Positions 1-7,256 of a stretch of 64,000 nt of DNA are shown in pieces; position 1 is the stretch's first letter; each line of letters opens with the position of its first letter. This stretch comes from VRUE01 sp963702575 (lineage in GTDB: Bacteria; Actinomycetota; Thermoleophilia; Solirubrobacterales; 70-9), in NCBI GenBank assembly GCA_963702575.1, contig CAVPCU010000006.1, forward strand, positions 372,001 through 436,000, written 5' to 3'. The translations under genes were made by a program, and so were the position numbers. The notes beneath the pieces were generated by a model. It did no database searches and was not told the origin of the DNA. It saw nothing but the letters and a program-made list of their open reading frames with translations.

Positions 1-165
1 GATACGCATTCCCATCAGCCGGGCAAGTTCGCTCGGGCTGCGGGGAGATTCATTCAGGTAACACAAGATGTCAACTCGTATGGCGTGGGCCACGGCGTAC
101 GGGACCGCATCCTCGACTCTCCGCTTGGGGAGCTTCTTCGCCACCCATCTCAACTTGGCCATCAT
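1..165 (-). CDS. Partial ArsR-like winged-helix regulator (N-terminus only)
   Basis: An open reading frame runs from a double ATG at 165 leftward off the window edge, giving 55 residues. The peptide contains VAHAIRVDILCYL followed by SPSELARLMG, the usual start of an ArsR/DUF7342-type winged helix (helix 1, then the helix-turn-helix). DNA-binding transcription regulation is the likely role; the effector domain lies outside the window. An IS3 element begins 9 bp upstream of the start codon, so the native leader has been separated from the gene. Family assignment rests on this short N-terminus, so it is moderate. Confidence 0.6.
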   Translation of the reverse strand, partial: MMAKLRWVAKKLPKRRVEDAVPYAVAHAIRVDILCYLNESPRSPSELARLMGMRI

Positions 166-173
166 TATCGATC

Positions 174-199
174 TGAACCGCCCCGGCTTCGATGGAGAC
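174..199. repeat. Left terminal inverted repeat of the IS3 element
   Basis: Its reverse complement matches 1447-1472 with three adjacent mismatches in 26 bp. It starts with TG, as IS3-family ends do, and is preceded by the ATC target duplication. Confidence 0.93.
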
Positions 200-223
200 C
201 AAATCCCCTGAGAGGATGAGGTC

Positions 224-547
224 ATGTCACGAAATCGGAGGTACCCGCCGGAGGTCAGAGAGAGGGCGGTCGCCCTGGTGCTCGAGCACCAGGGCGAGCA
301 TCGCTCGCAGTGGGCGGCGATGCAGTCGATCGCGCCCAAGTTCGGGATGGCGGCCGAGACGCTTCGCAATTGGGTTCGCCAGGCCGAACGCGACCACGGC
401 CTGAAGCCGGGCCCAACGAGCGAGGAGCTGGTCAGGATCAAGGAGCTCGAGCGCGAGAACAAGGAGCTGCGCCGGGCCAACGAGATCCTCAAGGCGGCCT
501 CGGCTTTTTTCGCGCGGGAGCTCGACCCGCCGATGCCGAGGAGATGA
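224..547 (+). CDS. IS3-family transposase OrfA
   Basis: A 107-residue protein with the IS3/IS911 OrfA layout. The N-terminal helix-turn-helix (about residues 5-60, including PPEVRERAVALV and ETLRNWVRQAE) binds the element ends. A leucine-zipper-like coiled coil follows (ELVRIKELERENKELRRAN, about residues 70-90). Its stop codon (545-547) overlaps the ATG of orfB (544-546). OrfA alone regulates transposition; the active enzyme is the OrfAB fusion made by -1 frameshifting at 505-511. Confidence 0.93.
   Translation: MSRNRRYPPEVRERAVALVLEHQGEHRSQWAAMQSIAPKFGMAAETLRNWVRQAERDHGLKPGPTSEELVRIKELERENKELRRANEILKAASAFFARELDPPMPRR
505..511 (+). promoter_or_regulatory. Programmed -1 frameshift heptamer T TTT TTC
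   Basis: In the orfA frame the codons read GCT TTT TTC, so 505-511 is a perfect X XXY YYZ slippery heptamer. orfB lies in the -1 frame relative to orfA, and no stop in that frame separates the heptamer from orfB. Slippage here would give the OrfAB fusion transposase, the standard IS3-family mechanism. I did not define a downstream stimulatory structure. Confidence 0.8.
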
Positions 548-1440
548 GCCTCTTCATCGACGCCCACCGCGACCGATTCGGGGTCGAGCCGATCTGCAGG
601 GCACTGCAGTTCGCCCCCTCGACCTACTACGCGTGCAAGGAGCGCGAGCGCAACCCCTGCGCTCGCGCCCTTCGCGACCGCGAGTTACTACCCGAGATCC
701 GCAGGGTCCACGAGGAGAACCTCTCGGTCTACGGCGCCGAGAAGACCTGGCGGGCGCTGGGTCGCGAGGGCATCGCCGCCCCGCGCTGTCAGGTCGAGCG
801 CCTGATGCGCGCAGACGGCCTCAGGGGAGCGATCAGGGGCGGCAAGAGGGTCCGCACGACATTCCCAGGCGGTGAGGCTGAGCGGGCCCCGGATCTCGTC
901 GATCGCGACTTCACCGCGACCGCTCCCAACCAGCTCTGGGTTGCCGACTTCACCTACGTGGCGGCCTGGGAGGCGACCGCCTACGTCGCCTTCGTGATCG
1001 ATGTCTTCAGCCGCCGGATCGTCGGCTGGCGCGCTGCCCGATCGATGAAGACCGAGCTCGTCCTCGACACGATCGAGATGGCGCTCTGGTCACGCGACCA
1101 CGAGGGCTCTCCGGTCGGGGCCGGGCTCATTCACCACTCCGACGCCGGCAGTCAATACACCAGTTTTGCCTTCACCCGCCGCCTGATCGAGGCCGGTGTC
1201 GACCCCTCGGTCGGCTCGGTCGGCGACGCCTACGACAACGCCCTGGCCGAGACGACGATCGGTCTCTTCAAGACCGAGATGATCGAGCCGAAGGGACCGT
1301 GGAAGACGGTCTCCGACGTCGAGCTGGCGACCCTGACCTGGGTCGACTGGTTCAATCACCGCAGGCTCCATGGAGCCTGCGGTGACATCCCGCCCGTCGA
1401 GTTCGAGGCGAACTACATGGCGGAGTTGAGTTCCCAATGA
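544..1440 (+). CDS. IS3-family transposase OrfB (DDE integrase core)
   Basis: A 298-residue protein, normal for OrfB. An N-terminal HTH_21 region (YGAEKTWRALGREG) is followed by an rve/DDE integrase core. The three catalytic acids are visible: Asp in LWVADFTYVA, Asp in IHHSDAGSQYTS, and Glu in YDNALAETTIGLFKTE with the usual downstream Lys. The C-terminus has the typical WVDWFNHRRLHG motif. It starts at ATG 544, overlapping the orfA stop, and is probably made mainly as a frameshift fusion with OrfA. The terminal inverted repeat begins 6 bp after its stop. Confidence 0.95.
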   Translation: MSLFIDAHRDRFGVEPICRALQFAPSTYYACKERERNPCARALRDRELLPEIRRVHEENLSVYGAEKTWRALGREGIAAPRCQVERLMRADGLRGAIRGGKRVRTTFPGGEAERAPDLVDRDFTATAPNQLWVADFTYVAAWEATAYVAFVIDVFSRRIVGWRAARSMKTELVLDTIEMALWSRDHEGSPVGAGLIHHSDAGSQYTSFAFTRRLIEAGVDPSVGSVGDAYDNALAETTIGLFKTEMIEPKGPWKTVSDVELATLTWVDWFNHRRLHGACGDIPPVEFEANYMAELSSQ

Positions 1441-1446
1441 AAAGCG

Positions 1447-1472
1447 TCTCCAAGAAAGCCGGGGCGGTTCAA
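1447..1472. repeat. Right terminal inverted repeat of the IS3 element
   Basis: Ends in CA and is followed by ATC, matching the ATC on the left flank. Its reverse complement matches the left repeat at 23 of 26 positions. Confidence 0.93.
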
Positions 1473-1849
1473 TCCGCCTTCCCTTTCTCGTTTAGGCGCG
1501 GCTGGATAGTCAGCACCGACAGAGCATAAGAGAAGCATCACCTGGGTTCTCCCTCATGTCGGGGATTTCCCCGATAGTCTGGATTGCTCCACCATAAGCC
1601 CTCTGCCCAGCGAATCCCGCTAGGTCCGACGATGGGAGGGGGTGAGTGCAGATGCAGATTGCGCAGATCGCGCAGGTCAGCCCGACCGTGCGTATCGCCA
1701 AGCAGGGCTAGGTTCAGTCGAGAGGGCCGGTCTCGGCTTGCTCGCGGTTGGGGTTGGGACCGGTTCTTCTCGCCGTTGGTGACCTGTGGCGAGAGGCTAG
1801 CAAAGACTTGTGAGATCTCCTATGGAGGTTCCGGCCCGCAGGGCAGACG
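1473..1849. other. Intergenic region, no supported gene
   Basis: These 377 bp hold no frame with convincing coding character. A 19-codon frame at 1652-1711 has a good Shine-Dalgarno (GGAGGGGG) and begins MQIAQIAQVSP, like the N-terminus of family 4 glycosyltransferases, then meets a stop; it may be a gene remnant. Two small hairpins are visible: CGGGGATTTCCCCG near 1560 and TCTCGCC/GGCGAGA near 1768-1794. Next to the IS, the minus strand carries AAAGGGAAGG, which would have been the ribosome-binding site of the ArsR-like gene before the insertion. Confidence 0.5.
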
Positions 1850-2053
1850 ATGCGCGGCATGGCTGCCCTCGGCACCAATCTGAGAGAGGCGCGCGAACGG
1901 CTGGGCCTCACGCAGGAACAGGTCGCGCAGCGCAGCGGCGTTCACGCCACGGAGATCAGCCGGATCGAGGGCGGCAAGCGCGATCCGCAAGTCTCGACGC
2001 TGGAACGGCTTGCCAAGGCCGTCGAGGTGAAGCCGGGGCAGCTCCTCGATTAG
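1850..2053 (+). CDS. Small XRE-family HTH regulator
   Basis: A 67-residue protein that is essentially one HTH_3/XRE domain: LREARERLGLTQEQVAQRSG, then an HATEISRIEGGKRDP recognition-helix region, then LERLAKAVEV. It probably binds DNA as a dimer. Start candidates are ATG 1850 or ATG 1859 (MAALGTNL), neither with a strong Shine-Dalgarno. The next gene (DUF5661) follows after 32 bp on the same strand. Its target is unknown; stand-alone XRE proteins of this size are often antitoxins or autoregulators, but no toxin gene is adjacent. Confidence 0.85.
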   Translation: MRGMAALGTNLREARERLGLTQEQVAQRSGVHATEISRIEGGKRDPQVSTLERLAKAVEVKPGQLLD

Positions 2054-2085
2054 ATCGTTGGAGCCATGGGCATTAGGCTTGGTCC

Positions 2086-2361
2086 ATGAGCCGCAAGGGC
2101 TTTTCGGAGGATGAGGCACGTCGGATCGGCGAGCAGATCGGCATCGATTGGTCATCCGCTCCGTTCGAGGTCGCCGAATTCCGCGCCGGGATGGATGTTG
2201 AGCTCGAGCACGGGGCCCATGACCCTTCCACCAACGTCACTGGCGACGACGCGGTGGTCACCGGCAAGATCGCGCTGGCCCACCTCAACGAGTTCCCGGA
2301 CTATTACGTCCGCCTGGCGAAGATGGAGGAAGAGGCTGAGCGGGGGAGAGATTCGGCGTGA
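2086..2361 (+). CDS. DUF5661 family protein
   Basis: A 91-residue acidic protein with the motifs I associate with DUF5661: FSEDEARRIGEQIGIDW, then MDVELEHGAHDPSTNVT and GKIALAHLNEFPDYY. The strongly conserved HG...DP.TNVT and AHLNEFPDYY segments suggest a defined fold, but no biochemical role is known to me. It lies between an XRE regulator and a cupin gene on the same strand with short spacers, so the three may be co-transcribed. Domain recognition is from memory of the family pattern. Confidence 0.75.
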   Translation: MSRKGFSEDEARRIGEQIGIDWSSAPFEVAEFRAGMDVELEHGAHDPSTNVTGDDAVVTGKIALAHLNEFPDYYVRLAKMEEEAERGRDSA

Positions 2362-2392
2362 GCAACGGCTGCGAGGTTGAAGGAGGCAAATG

Positions 2393-2770
2393 ATGCAGAG
2401 CTGGGACTTGAAGACCGTCGAGGCGGAGCCGCACCAGCCGCAGATCCTCGCCTCGGCCGAGGATGCGCGGACGATCGTGCTGCATCTGCCGGCGGGGGAG
2501 GAGTTGCAGGAGCACGAGGTGCACGAGCGGGCGAGGGTCGTCGTGGTCGACGGCGCGGTCGACGTCACCACGGCTGATGGAGAGACCGTGGCCGCGAGCG
2601 CGGGCCACCTCTTTGAGTTCGACCCGGCCGAGCGCCACACGATCGCCGCGCGATCCGACGCCCGCCTGCTGCTGATCCTCACTCCGTGGCCCGGTGACGG
2701 CCATCCCGGCGCGATGACGCTCGAGCGAAAGGCCGAATCCCGCCAGAGCGCCCAGCGCCACCGGGACTGA
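2393..2770 (+). CDS. Small cupin-domain protein
   Basis: A single-domain cupin of 125 residues. Motif 1 is degenerate around HLPAGEELQEHEVHERARVV, and motif 2 around AGHLFEFDPAERHTIAA retains a histidine. Two ATGs overlap at 2390 and 2393; AGGAGG at 2381-2386 lies 6 nt from the second, the better spacing, so 2393 is chosen. Such proteins bind a metal or small ligand in a beta-barrel; the substrate cannot be told. A 7-bp hairpin follows the gene. Confidence 0.8.
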   Translation: MQSWDLKTVEAEPHQPQILASAEDARTIVLHLPAGEELQEHEVHERARVVVVDGAVDVTTADGETVAASAGHLFEFDPAERHTIAARSDARLLLILTPWPGDGHPGAMTLERKAESRQSAQRHRD

Positions 2771-2794
2771 ACTTCGCGCGGACTCAGCCCCGAG

Positions 2795-2815
2795 GCCCGC
2801 TCGGCTCAAGCGGGC
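2795..2815 (+). terminator. Possible hairpin terminator after the cupin gene
   Basis: GCCCGCT and AGCGGGC pair perfectly around a 7-nt loop, 24 bp after the cupin stop. No T-run follows, so terminator function is uncertain. Confidence 0.3.
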
Positions 2816-2864
2816 GCTCCATGATGCAGACAATAACGTCCGATGCATCTGGCACTCTGTTTGG

Positions 2865-3665
2865 ATGGCCGGCTCGGCAGGAGATACGGCATCGCTGGAG
2901 TTGATCGCGGCTCCGGCGATCGAGAAGAGGATCGTGGTCGTCCGCGGGCGACAGGTCATGCTCGGCGAAGACCTGGCGGATCTATACGGCGTGGAGACGA
3001 GGGTGCTCGTTCAGCAGGTGAGGCGCAACGAAAAGCGCTTTCCCTCCGACTTCATGTTCCAGCTATCCGCGCGAGAGTTCAGCGACTTGAAATCACAATC
3101 TGTGATTTCAAGTGGAGGCCACGGCGGTCGCCGGAAGCCCCCGCTGGTCTTTACCGAGCAGGGCATCGCGATGCTCTCGGGTGTTCTGCGGAGCGAGCGT
3201 GCGATCACCGTGAACATCCAGATCATGCGTGCGTTTGTCGAGCTTCGTCGGGTCGCCAGCTCCTACGCCGCAATCGAGAAGAGGCTCGAACAGATCGAGC
3301 GGGAGTTGGGCGGGCACGACGAGCAGCTGAATTTCGCGGGAGAATCCCGCTGTGGCAAAGCGGCTCGAGTACGTCGACCCCACCAAGCCCGCCGGCTTGC
3401 TCAGCCGCGCCTATGCCGCGCTCGCCAACACCCGGCTGGGGAGGTTCATGTCGGTCCACGTCGTCTGGAAGGTCGATCCGTGGCTGATGCGGATGACCGG
3501 TGGTCGGCGACGAAGCGGAGCGCCAGCGGCTCTGGGCGCTTGCCGACCGCGTCTTCGCCCCCTATGCGGCGTATCGTCGCGAAGCGGCGAAGGCGAACCG
3601 GTCGATCCCGATCGTCCAGCTTCAGTAGGGCGCCCGCAGGCCGGCGAACATGGGGAAGTGCTTGA
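2865..3665 (+). CDS. ORF6N-domain protein with replaced C-terminus
   Basis: Residues about 15-150 are a convincing ORF6N (KilA-N-related) domain: IVVVRGRQVMLGEDLADLYG, VRRNEKRFPSDFMFQLS, FTEQGIAMLSGVLRS and VNIQIMRAFVELRR. It continues into IEKRLEQIERELGGHDEQL. In the family this normally runs into a short basic tail; here, after about 3330, the frame enters a nitroreductase remnant in the wrong register and produces unrelated Arg-rich sequence to 3665. The 3' end therefore looks truncated by a rearrangement. ORF6N proteins are found in phages and mobile DNA and are thought to bind DNA. The domain may still fold. Confidence 0.75.
   Translation: MAGSAGDTASLELIAAPAIEKRIVVVRGRQVMLGEDLADLYGVETRVLVQQVRRNEKRFPSDFMFQLSAREFSDLKSQSVISSGGHGGRRKPPLVFTEQGIAMLSGVLRSERAITVNIQIMRAFVELRRVASSYAAIEKRLEQIERELGGHDEQLNFAGESRCGKAARVRRPHQARRLAQPRLCRARQHPAGEVHVGPRRLEGRSVADADDRWSATKRSASGSGRLPTASSPPMRRIVAKRRRRTGRSRSSSFSRAPAGRRTWGSA
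3086..3112. repeat. 12-bp perfect hairpin inside the ORF6N gene
   Basis: CTTGAAATCACA at 3086-3097 and TGTGATTTCAAG at 3101-3112 are perfect inverted repeats around a 3-nt loop. It is AT-richer than its surroundings and in frame in the gene. Confidence 0.7.
3352..3628 (+). pseudogene. Remnant of an F420/deazaflavin-dependent nitroreductase
   Basis: From GTG 3352 one frame reads MAKRLEYVDPTKPAGLLSRA and continues through GRFMSVHVVWKVDPWLMRMTGG, the N-terminus of the nitroreductase (Ddn-like) family. From about 3503 another frame reads RLWALADRVFAPYAAYRREA and ends IPIVQLQ at a TAG (3626-3628), the typical C-terminus. The central F420-binding portion (roughly 60-70 residues) is missing and the parts are out of frame, so this is a deletion product, not a sequencing slip. 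It overlaps the end of the ORF6N frame and abuts vapC. Confidence 0.75.
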
Positions 3666-3993
3666 CGTTGAGCGTTGCGACGGTGGCATCGGTCTGCTCC
3701 GCCGTGGCGGCGATCGCGAGGTCGGCGACGCCGATGCCGGGGTGGCTGCGACGCCACTTTCGCCCAAGCTCACCCGCCCTGCGCGCCAGGGCCTCGGTTA
3801 CGGGCACCCACTCGATCAGCGCGAACAGCCGCTCAGCGGCCTTCCGCTCGCTGGAGCGCAGGCCCTGGGTCACCTCGATTCGGGTGATCTCCGAGCAAGA
3901 AGGCTGCTCTGCGAGGGCGGCCAGATATGCAGCCGCCGGCGCGGAGGAGCGGAGATGGTCGATCAGCACGCTGGTGTCGAGGACGATCCTCAA
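3622..3993 (-). CDS. vapC: VapC-type PIN-domain toxin
   Basis: A 123-residue PIN-domain ribonuclease, normal length for VapC. Conserved acidic residues are present: Asp6 in VLDTSVLIDHL, Glu40 in ITRIEVTQG, and Asp91 in GVADLAIAATA. VapC toxins cleave tRNA or rRNA in a metal-dependent way when released from the antitoxin. It overlaps the upstream RHH gene by 4 nt (ATGA), the usual coupled VapBC order. Its stop overlaps the end of the convergent nitroreductase remnant. Confidence 0.93.
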   Translation of the reverse strand: MRIVLDTSVLIDHLRSSAPAAAYLAALAEQPSCSEITRIEVTQGLRSSERKAAERLFALIEWVPVTEALARRAGELGRKWRRSHPGIGVADLAIAATAEQTDATVATLNVKHFPMFAGLRAPY

Positions 3994-4262
3994 GGCTCGA
4001 GCTTCGTCAGCCGCGCGGCATCGGCGCGGCGGAGCTCCTCGACGTATTCAGCGCCTCCCTCGAGATAGGGCGCGATCCCCGCAGTCTTCTCGACGGCTTT
4101 TCCCCAGCGGGCCTGCCAGGTCGTCGAGTGCTGCTCCTCCTGTGTCAGATAGTTGTCGACAGCACGGCGGATCAAAGTCGAGCGCGTCGCGCCCTCGGCG
4201 GCGGCGCGAGCGTCCAGACGGGCGGCCTGCTCGCCGTCGAGGTAGATCTGCGTTCTGCGCAT
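3990..4262 (-). CDS. vapB: RHH-type VapB antitoxin
   Basis: A 90-residue protein with an N-terminal ribbon-helix-helix: MRRTQIYLDGEQAARLDARA, then ATRSTLIRRAVDNYL. The C-terminal half (from about residue 45) is the expected toxin-binding extension. It precedes vapC with a 4-nt overlap. RHH antitoxins normally autorepress the operon by binding palindromes near the start; I did not define the operator. Confidence 0.9.
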   Translation of the reverse strand: MRRTQIYLDGEQAARLDARAAAEGATRSTLIRRAVDNYLTQEEQHSTTWQARWGKAVEKTAGIAPYLEGGAEYVEELRRADAARLTKLEP

Positions 4263-4289
4263 GATGTATAAGGATACATCGTCAGCGGT

Positions 4290-4766
4290 TCAGCCCGGCT
4301 CGCGCCACATCTCGCGCAGCGGCGGGCCGCCGGCGGGCATCCCAAAGGTGCCGGTGAGGGAGAAGCCGTTGCGTTCGTAGAGGGCGCGGTTGCGCTCGGT
4401 GCTCGCCTCCAGGTGGGCGGGCACCCCGTTGCGGTCGCACTGCTCGAGCACGGGGGCGAGCAGGGCCGCGCCGATGCCGCGCCCCTGGCGGCGCGGTTCG
4501 ACGCCCAGGTAGTGCAGGTACCAGTGGGGAGCGCGGGGGTGGCGCCGTTCGAAGCGAAGCTGGGTCCAGGTCGCCAGCGGCAGGCGGCGGCCGAAGACAC
4601 CCGCCATGTGCCGGCCGGCCCGCATCGTGCGGGCCATCGGCACGCGCCAGCGCCCGGGATGCGCCCAGACCGCGGCGCCGCTGCCGTCCTCGGCGAAGGC
4701 GAGCGCCAGCGCCTCGGCGGCGGGCTCGTGGTCGTCGATGGTGGCGGCCCTGATCTCCGCACTCAT
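4290..4766 (-). CDS. GNAT-family N-acetyltransferase
   Basis: About 158 residues from ATG 4766 (MSAEIRAATIDD); an upstream in-frame ATG at 4784 would add six residues. The acetyl-CoA-binding motif A is clear in YLGVEPRRQGRGIGAALL (R/Q-x-x-G-x-G/A), followed by ASTERNRALYERNGF. The TWTQLRFERRHP and HWYLHYLGV segments resemble the common stand-alone actinobacterial GNATs. The acceptor substrate cannot be read from sequence. It is divergent from the alpha/beta hydrolase gene at 4801. Confidence 0.88.
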   Translation of the reverse strand: MSAEIRAATIDDHEPAAEALALAFAEDGSGAAVWAHPGRWRVPMARTMRAGRHMAGVFGRRLPLATWTQLRFERRHPRAPHWYLHYLGVEPRRQGRGIGAALLAPVLEQCDRNGVPAHLEASTERNRALYERNGFSLTGTFGMPAGGPPLREMWREPG

Positions 4767-4800
4767 CGAATTCACAGTAGCCACTCGATAGGGTCATGGC

Positions 4801-5733
4801 GTGGATGCCGCGAGCAGCTTCGAGGCGCGCGAGGCCGACCTGCACGGCCACCGGGCGACCTACCGCGTCGCCGGCGAAGGGCCGACGGTCGTCCTGATCC
4901 ATGGGATGATCAACTCCTCCCGGCACTGGGAGGAGGTCGCGCTGCGGCTGGCCGGGTCCCACCGCGTCGTCGCGCCCGACCTGATCGGCCACGGCGACGC
5001 CGCGACGCCGCGCGGCGACTACTCGCTCGGCGCCCACGCGGCGACGATCCGCGACCTGCTGGCGACGATCGGGGTCGAGCGGGCGACGATCGTCGGCCAC
5101 TCGCTCGGCGGCGGCGTCGCGATGCAGTTCTTCTACCAGTTCCCCCAGCGCACCGAGCGGCTCGTGCTGATCTCCAGCGGCGGCCTCGGCCAGGAGGTCA
5201 GCCCGCTGCTGCGCGGGGCGGCGCTGCCGGGCGCGGCGACCGGGCTGCGGCTCGCCGCCAACCCGCGCCTCGTCGCCGCGCTCGAGCGCGGCGGCGGCCG
5301 GCTGCGAGCCCGCGGCAGCTCCAGCGGCGTCTACCTGGAGGCGGTGGCGCGAGCGCTGCGGCCGCTGCAGGACCGCGGCTCGCGTCGCGCCTTCCTGCAG
5401 ACGCTGCGCGCGGTGATCGACGTCCACGGCCAGCACGTCAGCGCCCGCGACCGTCTCTACCTGCTGGGTGAGATGCAGACGATGATCGTCTGGGGCGAGC
5501 GCGACCGCACGATCCCCGCCGCCCACGGCATCGCCGCCGCGGAGGCGATCCCGCGCTGTCGCTACGAGACGCTGCCGCGCGCCGCCCACTTCCCCCACCT
5601 CGAAGACCCCGAGGGCCTGGCCGGCGTCCTCGCCGACTTCCTCGCGACCACGGGGCCGGTGCGGATCGACGACTCCGAGTGGGGCGCGGCGATCGCCCAG
5701 CGCGCCCGCAGCCGCCTGCGCGCGGTCGCCTGA
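4801..5733 (+). CDS. Alpha/beta-fold hydrolase
   Basis: A 310-residue alpha/beta hydrolase starting at GTG 4801. The oxyanion-hole segment is VVLIHGMINSSRHW, the nucleophile elbow is IVGHSLGGGVA (Ser), the acid is probably Asp in VWGERDRTIPAAHG, and the His is in LPRAAHFPHLEDPE. Family members include esterases, epoxide hydrolases and C-C hydrolases; the substrate is not predictable here. The Nudix gene follows after 10 bp on the same strand, so the two are likely co-transcribed. Confidence 0.9.
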   Translation: MDAASSFEAREADLHGHRATYRVAGEGPTVVLIHGMINSSRHWEEVALRLAGSHRVVAPDLIGHGDAATPRGDYSLGAHAATIRDLLATIGVERATIVGHSLGGGVAMQFFYQFPQRTERLVLISSGGLGQEVSPLLRGAALPGAATGLRLAANPRLVAALERGGGRLRARGSSSGVYLEAVARALRPLQDRGSRRAFLQTLRAVIDVHGQHVSARDRLYLLGEMQTMIVWGERDRTIPAAHGIAAAEAIPRCRYETLPRAAHFPHLEDPEGLAGVLADFLATTGPVRIDDSEWGAAIAQRARSRLRAVA

Positions 5734-5743
5734 GCCGGGCGCC

Positions 5744-6244
5744 GTGGCGGCGAGGCAGAGCGCCGGGATCCTCCTCTACCGCCGTGCGGCCACCGGGCCG
5801 CAGGTATTGCTCGTCCATCCGGGCGGGCCGCTGTGGGCGAAGAAGGACCTCGGCGCCTGGTCGATCCCGAAGGGGGAGCCGGAGGCGGGGGAGGAGCCGC
5901 GCGAGTGCGCGTTGCGCGAGCTCGCGGAGGAGTTGGGCGATGCCGCGCCGCGCCTCGAGCCCGGGGTCCTGGTCGAGCTCGGCTCGATCCGCCAGAAGGG
6001 CGGCAAGGTCGTCCACGCCTGGGCGGCCGAGGCCGAGTTCGATCCGGCGGAGCTGCGCAGCGACACCTTCACCATGGAGTGGCCGCCCCGCTCGGGCGCC
6101 GAGCGCGAGTTCCCCGAGGTCGACCGGGCGGGGTGGTTCGAGCCGGATCGGGCGCGGGAGAAGCTGCTGGCGGCGCAGGCCGAGCTGGTGGATCGATTGC
6201 TCGAATCGCTCGGCGGGGCGAACGTATACTCGCGGGATGTCTGA
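5744..6244 (+). CDS. Nudix hydrolase
   Basis: A 166-residue protein from GTG 5744. The Nudix box is complete: GEPEAGEEPRECALRELAEE followed by LG, matching G-x5-E-x7-R-E-U-x-E-E-x-G-U. Upstream IPKG and downstream FEVD..W-type residues fit the NTP-PPase-like, YmfB-like or MutT-like single-domain group; hydrolysis of a nucleoside diphosphate linked to another moiety is expected. Its stop (6242-6244) overlaps the ATG of the RDD membrane protein (6237). Confidence 0.9.
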   Translation: MAARQSAGILLYRRAATGPQVLLVHPGGPLWAKKDLGAWSIPKGEPEAGEEPRECALRELAEELGDAAPRLEPGVLVELGSIRQKGGKVVHAWAAEAEFDPAELRSDTFTMEWPPRSGAEREFPEVDRAGWFEPDRAREKLLAAQAELVDRLLESLGGANVYSRDV

Positions 6245-7256
6245 CGAGAAACCGCTGCCGCTCTCGGTGCGTCTGCTCGGCGCCGGCGTGCGCGGCGCGC
6301 GCAGCGTGGCCGAGGCGACCGGGGTCGACCGCGCCGTGCAGAGCGCCGCCGAGGAGGCGATGGTCGCCGCGGTCGAAAGCGAGGCGGTCGAGCGCGCCCT
6401 GGTCCGCGTCCTGCAGGGGCCGCTGGTCGAAGACGCGGTGAACGGCGCGCTCGAGAGCGAGACGCTCAAGCGCTCCCTGATCGAGGCGCTCGACAGCGAG
6501 ATGGTCGACGAGGTCTGGCGGCGGCTGCTCGCCAGCGACGAGGCGCAGCGCCTGGTCGAGCGGATCGCCGAGGCGCCCGAGCTGCGCGCCGCGATCAGCG
6601 CCCAGAGCGTCGGCTTCATCGAGGACATCGGTCACACGATCGGCAGGACGACCCGCCGCGTCGACGGCGGGGTCGAGGGCGCCGCCCGCAAGGTGACGTT
6701 CCGCAAGCGCCGCGCCGAGCCGACCGATCGCGCCGGCGCGGTCACCCGCGGCCTCGCCTTCGGCCTCGACGCGCTGGTCGTCAACCTGGCCTTCTCCGGC
6801 CTGGCCGCGATCGCGGCGCTGATCGCCTCCTTCTTCACCGGCAACGACCACGGCCTCTCCGGCCTCGCCCTCGCGGTGGGCAGCGCCGCCTGGCTGACGC
6901 TCGGCGGGCTCTACCTCGTCGCCTTCTGGTCGCTGGCCGCGCAGACGCCGGGGATGCGCTTCTTCGGGATCAGGCTCGGCGTCGAGGGGCGCGGCCTGCC
7001 GCTGCGGGCCTCGCTGCGACGCCTGGTCGGGTTCGCCCTCTCCTGGTTGGCGTTCGGCCTCGGCTTCCTCGGCATCCTCTTCGACGAGCGGCGCCGCGGC
7101 TGGGAGGACCGGATGGCCGGCGTCGACGTCCTCTACGAGGGACGTGAGCCGGCCGCCGCACCGTGGTCGCGATACGACCCGCAACCGCTGGCGGCGGCCG
7201 ACCAGGGGATCTCCTACGCGACCGGGTTCCCTTCCGGGCCCTCGGCCAGCTTGTAG
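6237..7256 (+). CDS. RDD-family membrane protein with long N-terminal region
   Basis: A 339-residue protein from ATG 6237, overlapping the Nudix stop. Residues 1-160 are charged and helical, with repeated short units (VERALVRVLQGPLVEDAV, LKRSLIEALDSEMVDEV). The C-terminal half is an RDD domain: RGLAFGLDALVVNLAFSG with the diagnostic R..D, three to four membrane segments, and TPGMRFFGIRLG then RRRGWEDRMAGVDVLY. RDD proteins are of poorly known function; some are ion antiporters. The last 43 bp overlap the convergent DUF7144-like gene. Confidence 0.85.
   Translation: MSDEKPLPLSVRLLGAGVRGARSVAEATGVDRAVQSAAEEAMVAAVESEAVERALVRVLQGPLVEDAVNGALESETLKRSLIEALDSEMVDEVWRRLLASDEAQRLVERIAEAPELRAAISAQSVGFIEDIGHTIGRTTRRVDGGVEGAARKVTFRKRRAEPTDRAGAVTRGLAFGLDALVVNLAFSGLAAIAALIASFFTGNDHGLSGLALAVGSAAWLTLGGLYLVAFWSLAAQTPGMRFFGIRLGVEGRGLPLRASLRRLVGFALSWLAFGLGFLGILFDERRRGWEDRMAGVDVLYEGREPAAAPWSRYDPQPLAAADQGISYATGFPSGPSASL

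Larger units (their letters stand above)
174..1472 (+). mobile_element. Complete IS3-family insertion sequence, 1299 bp
   Basis: The element is bounded by 26-bp terminal inverted repeats at 174-199 and 1447-1472 that match at 23 of 26 positions and begin TGAACCGCCCCGGCTT. The sequence ATC at 171-173 and again at 1473-1475 is a 3-bp target duplication, normal for IS3 elements. Two overlapping frames, orfA and orfB in the -1 frame, are both open, and a canonical slippery heptamer lies in the overlap. The copy therefore looks intact and potentially active. It sits just upstream of an ArsR-like gene on the opposite strand. Confidence 0.95.
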
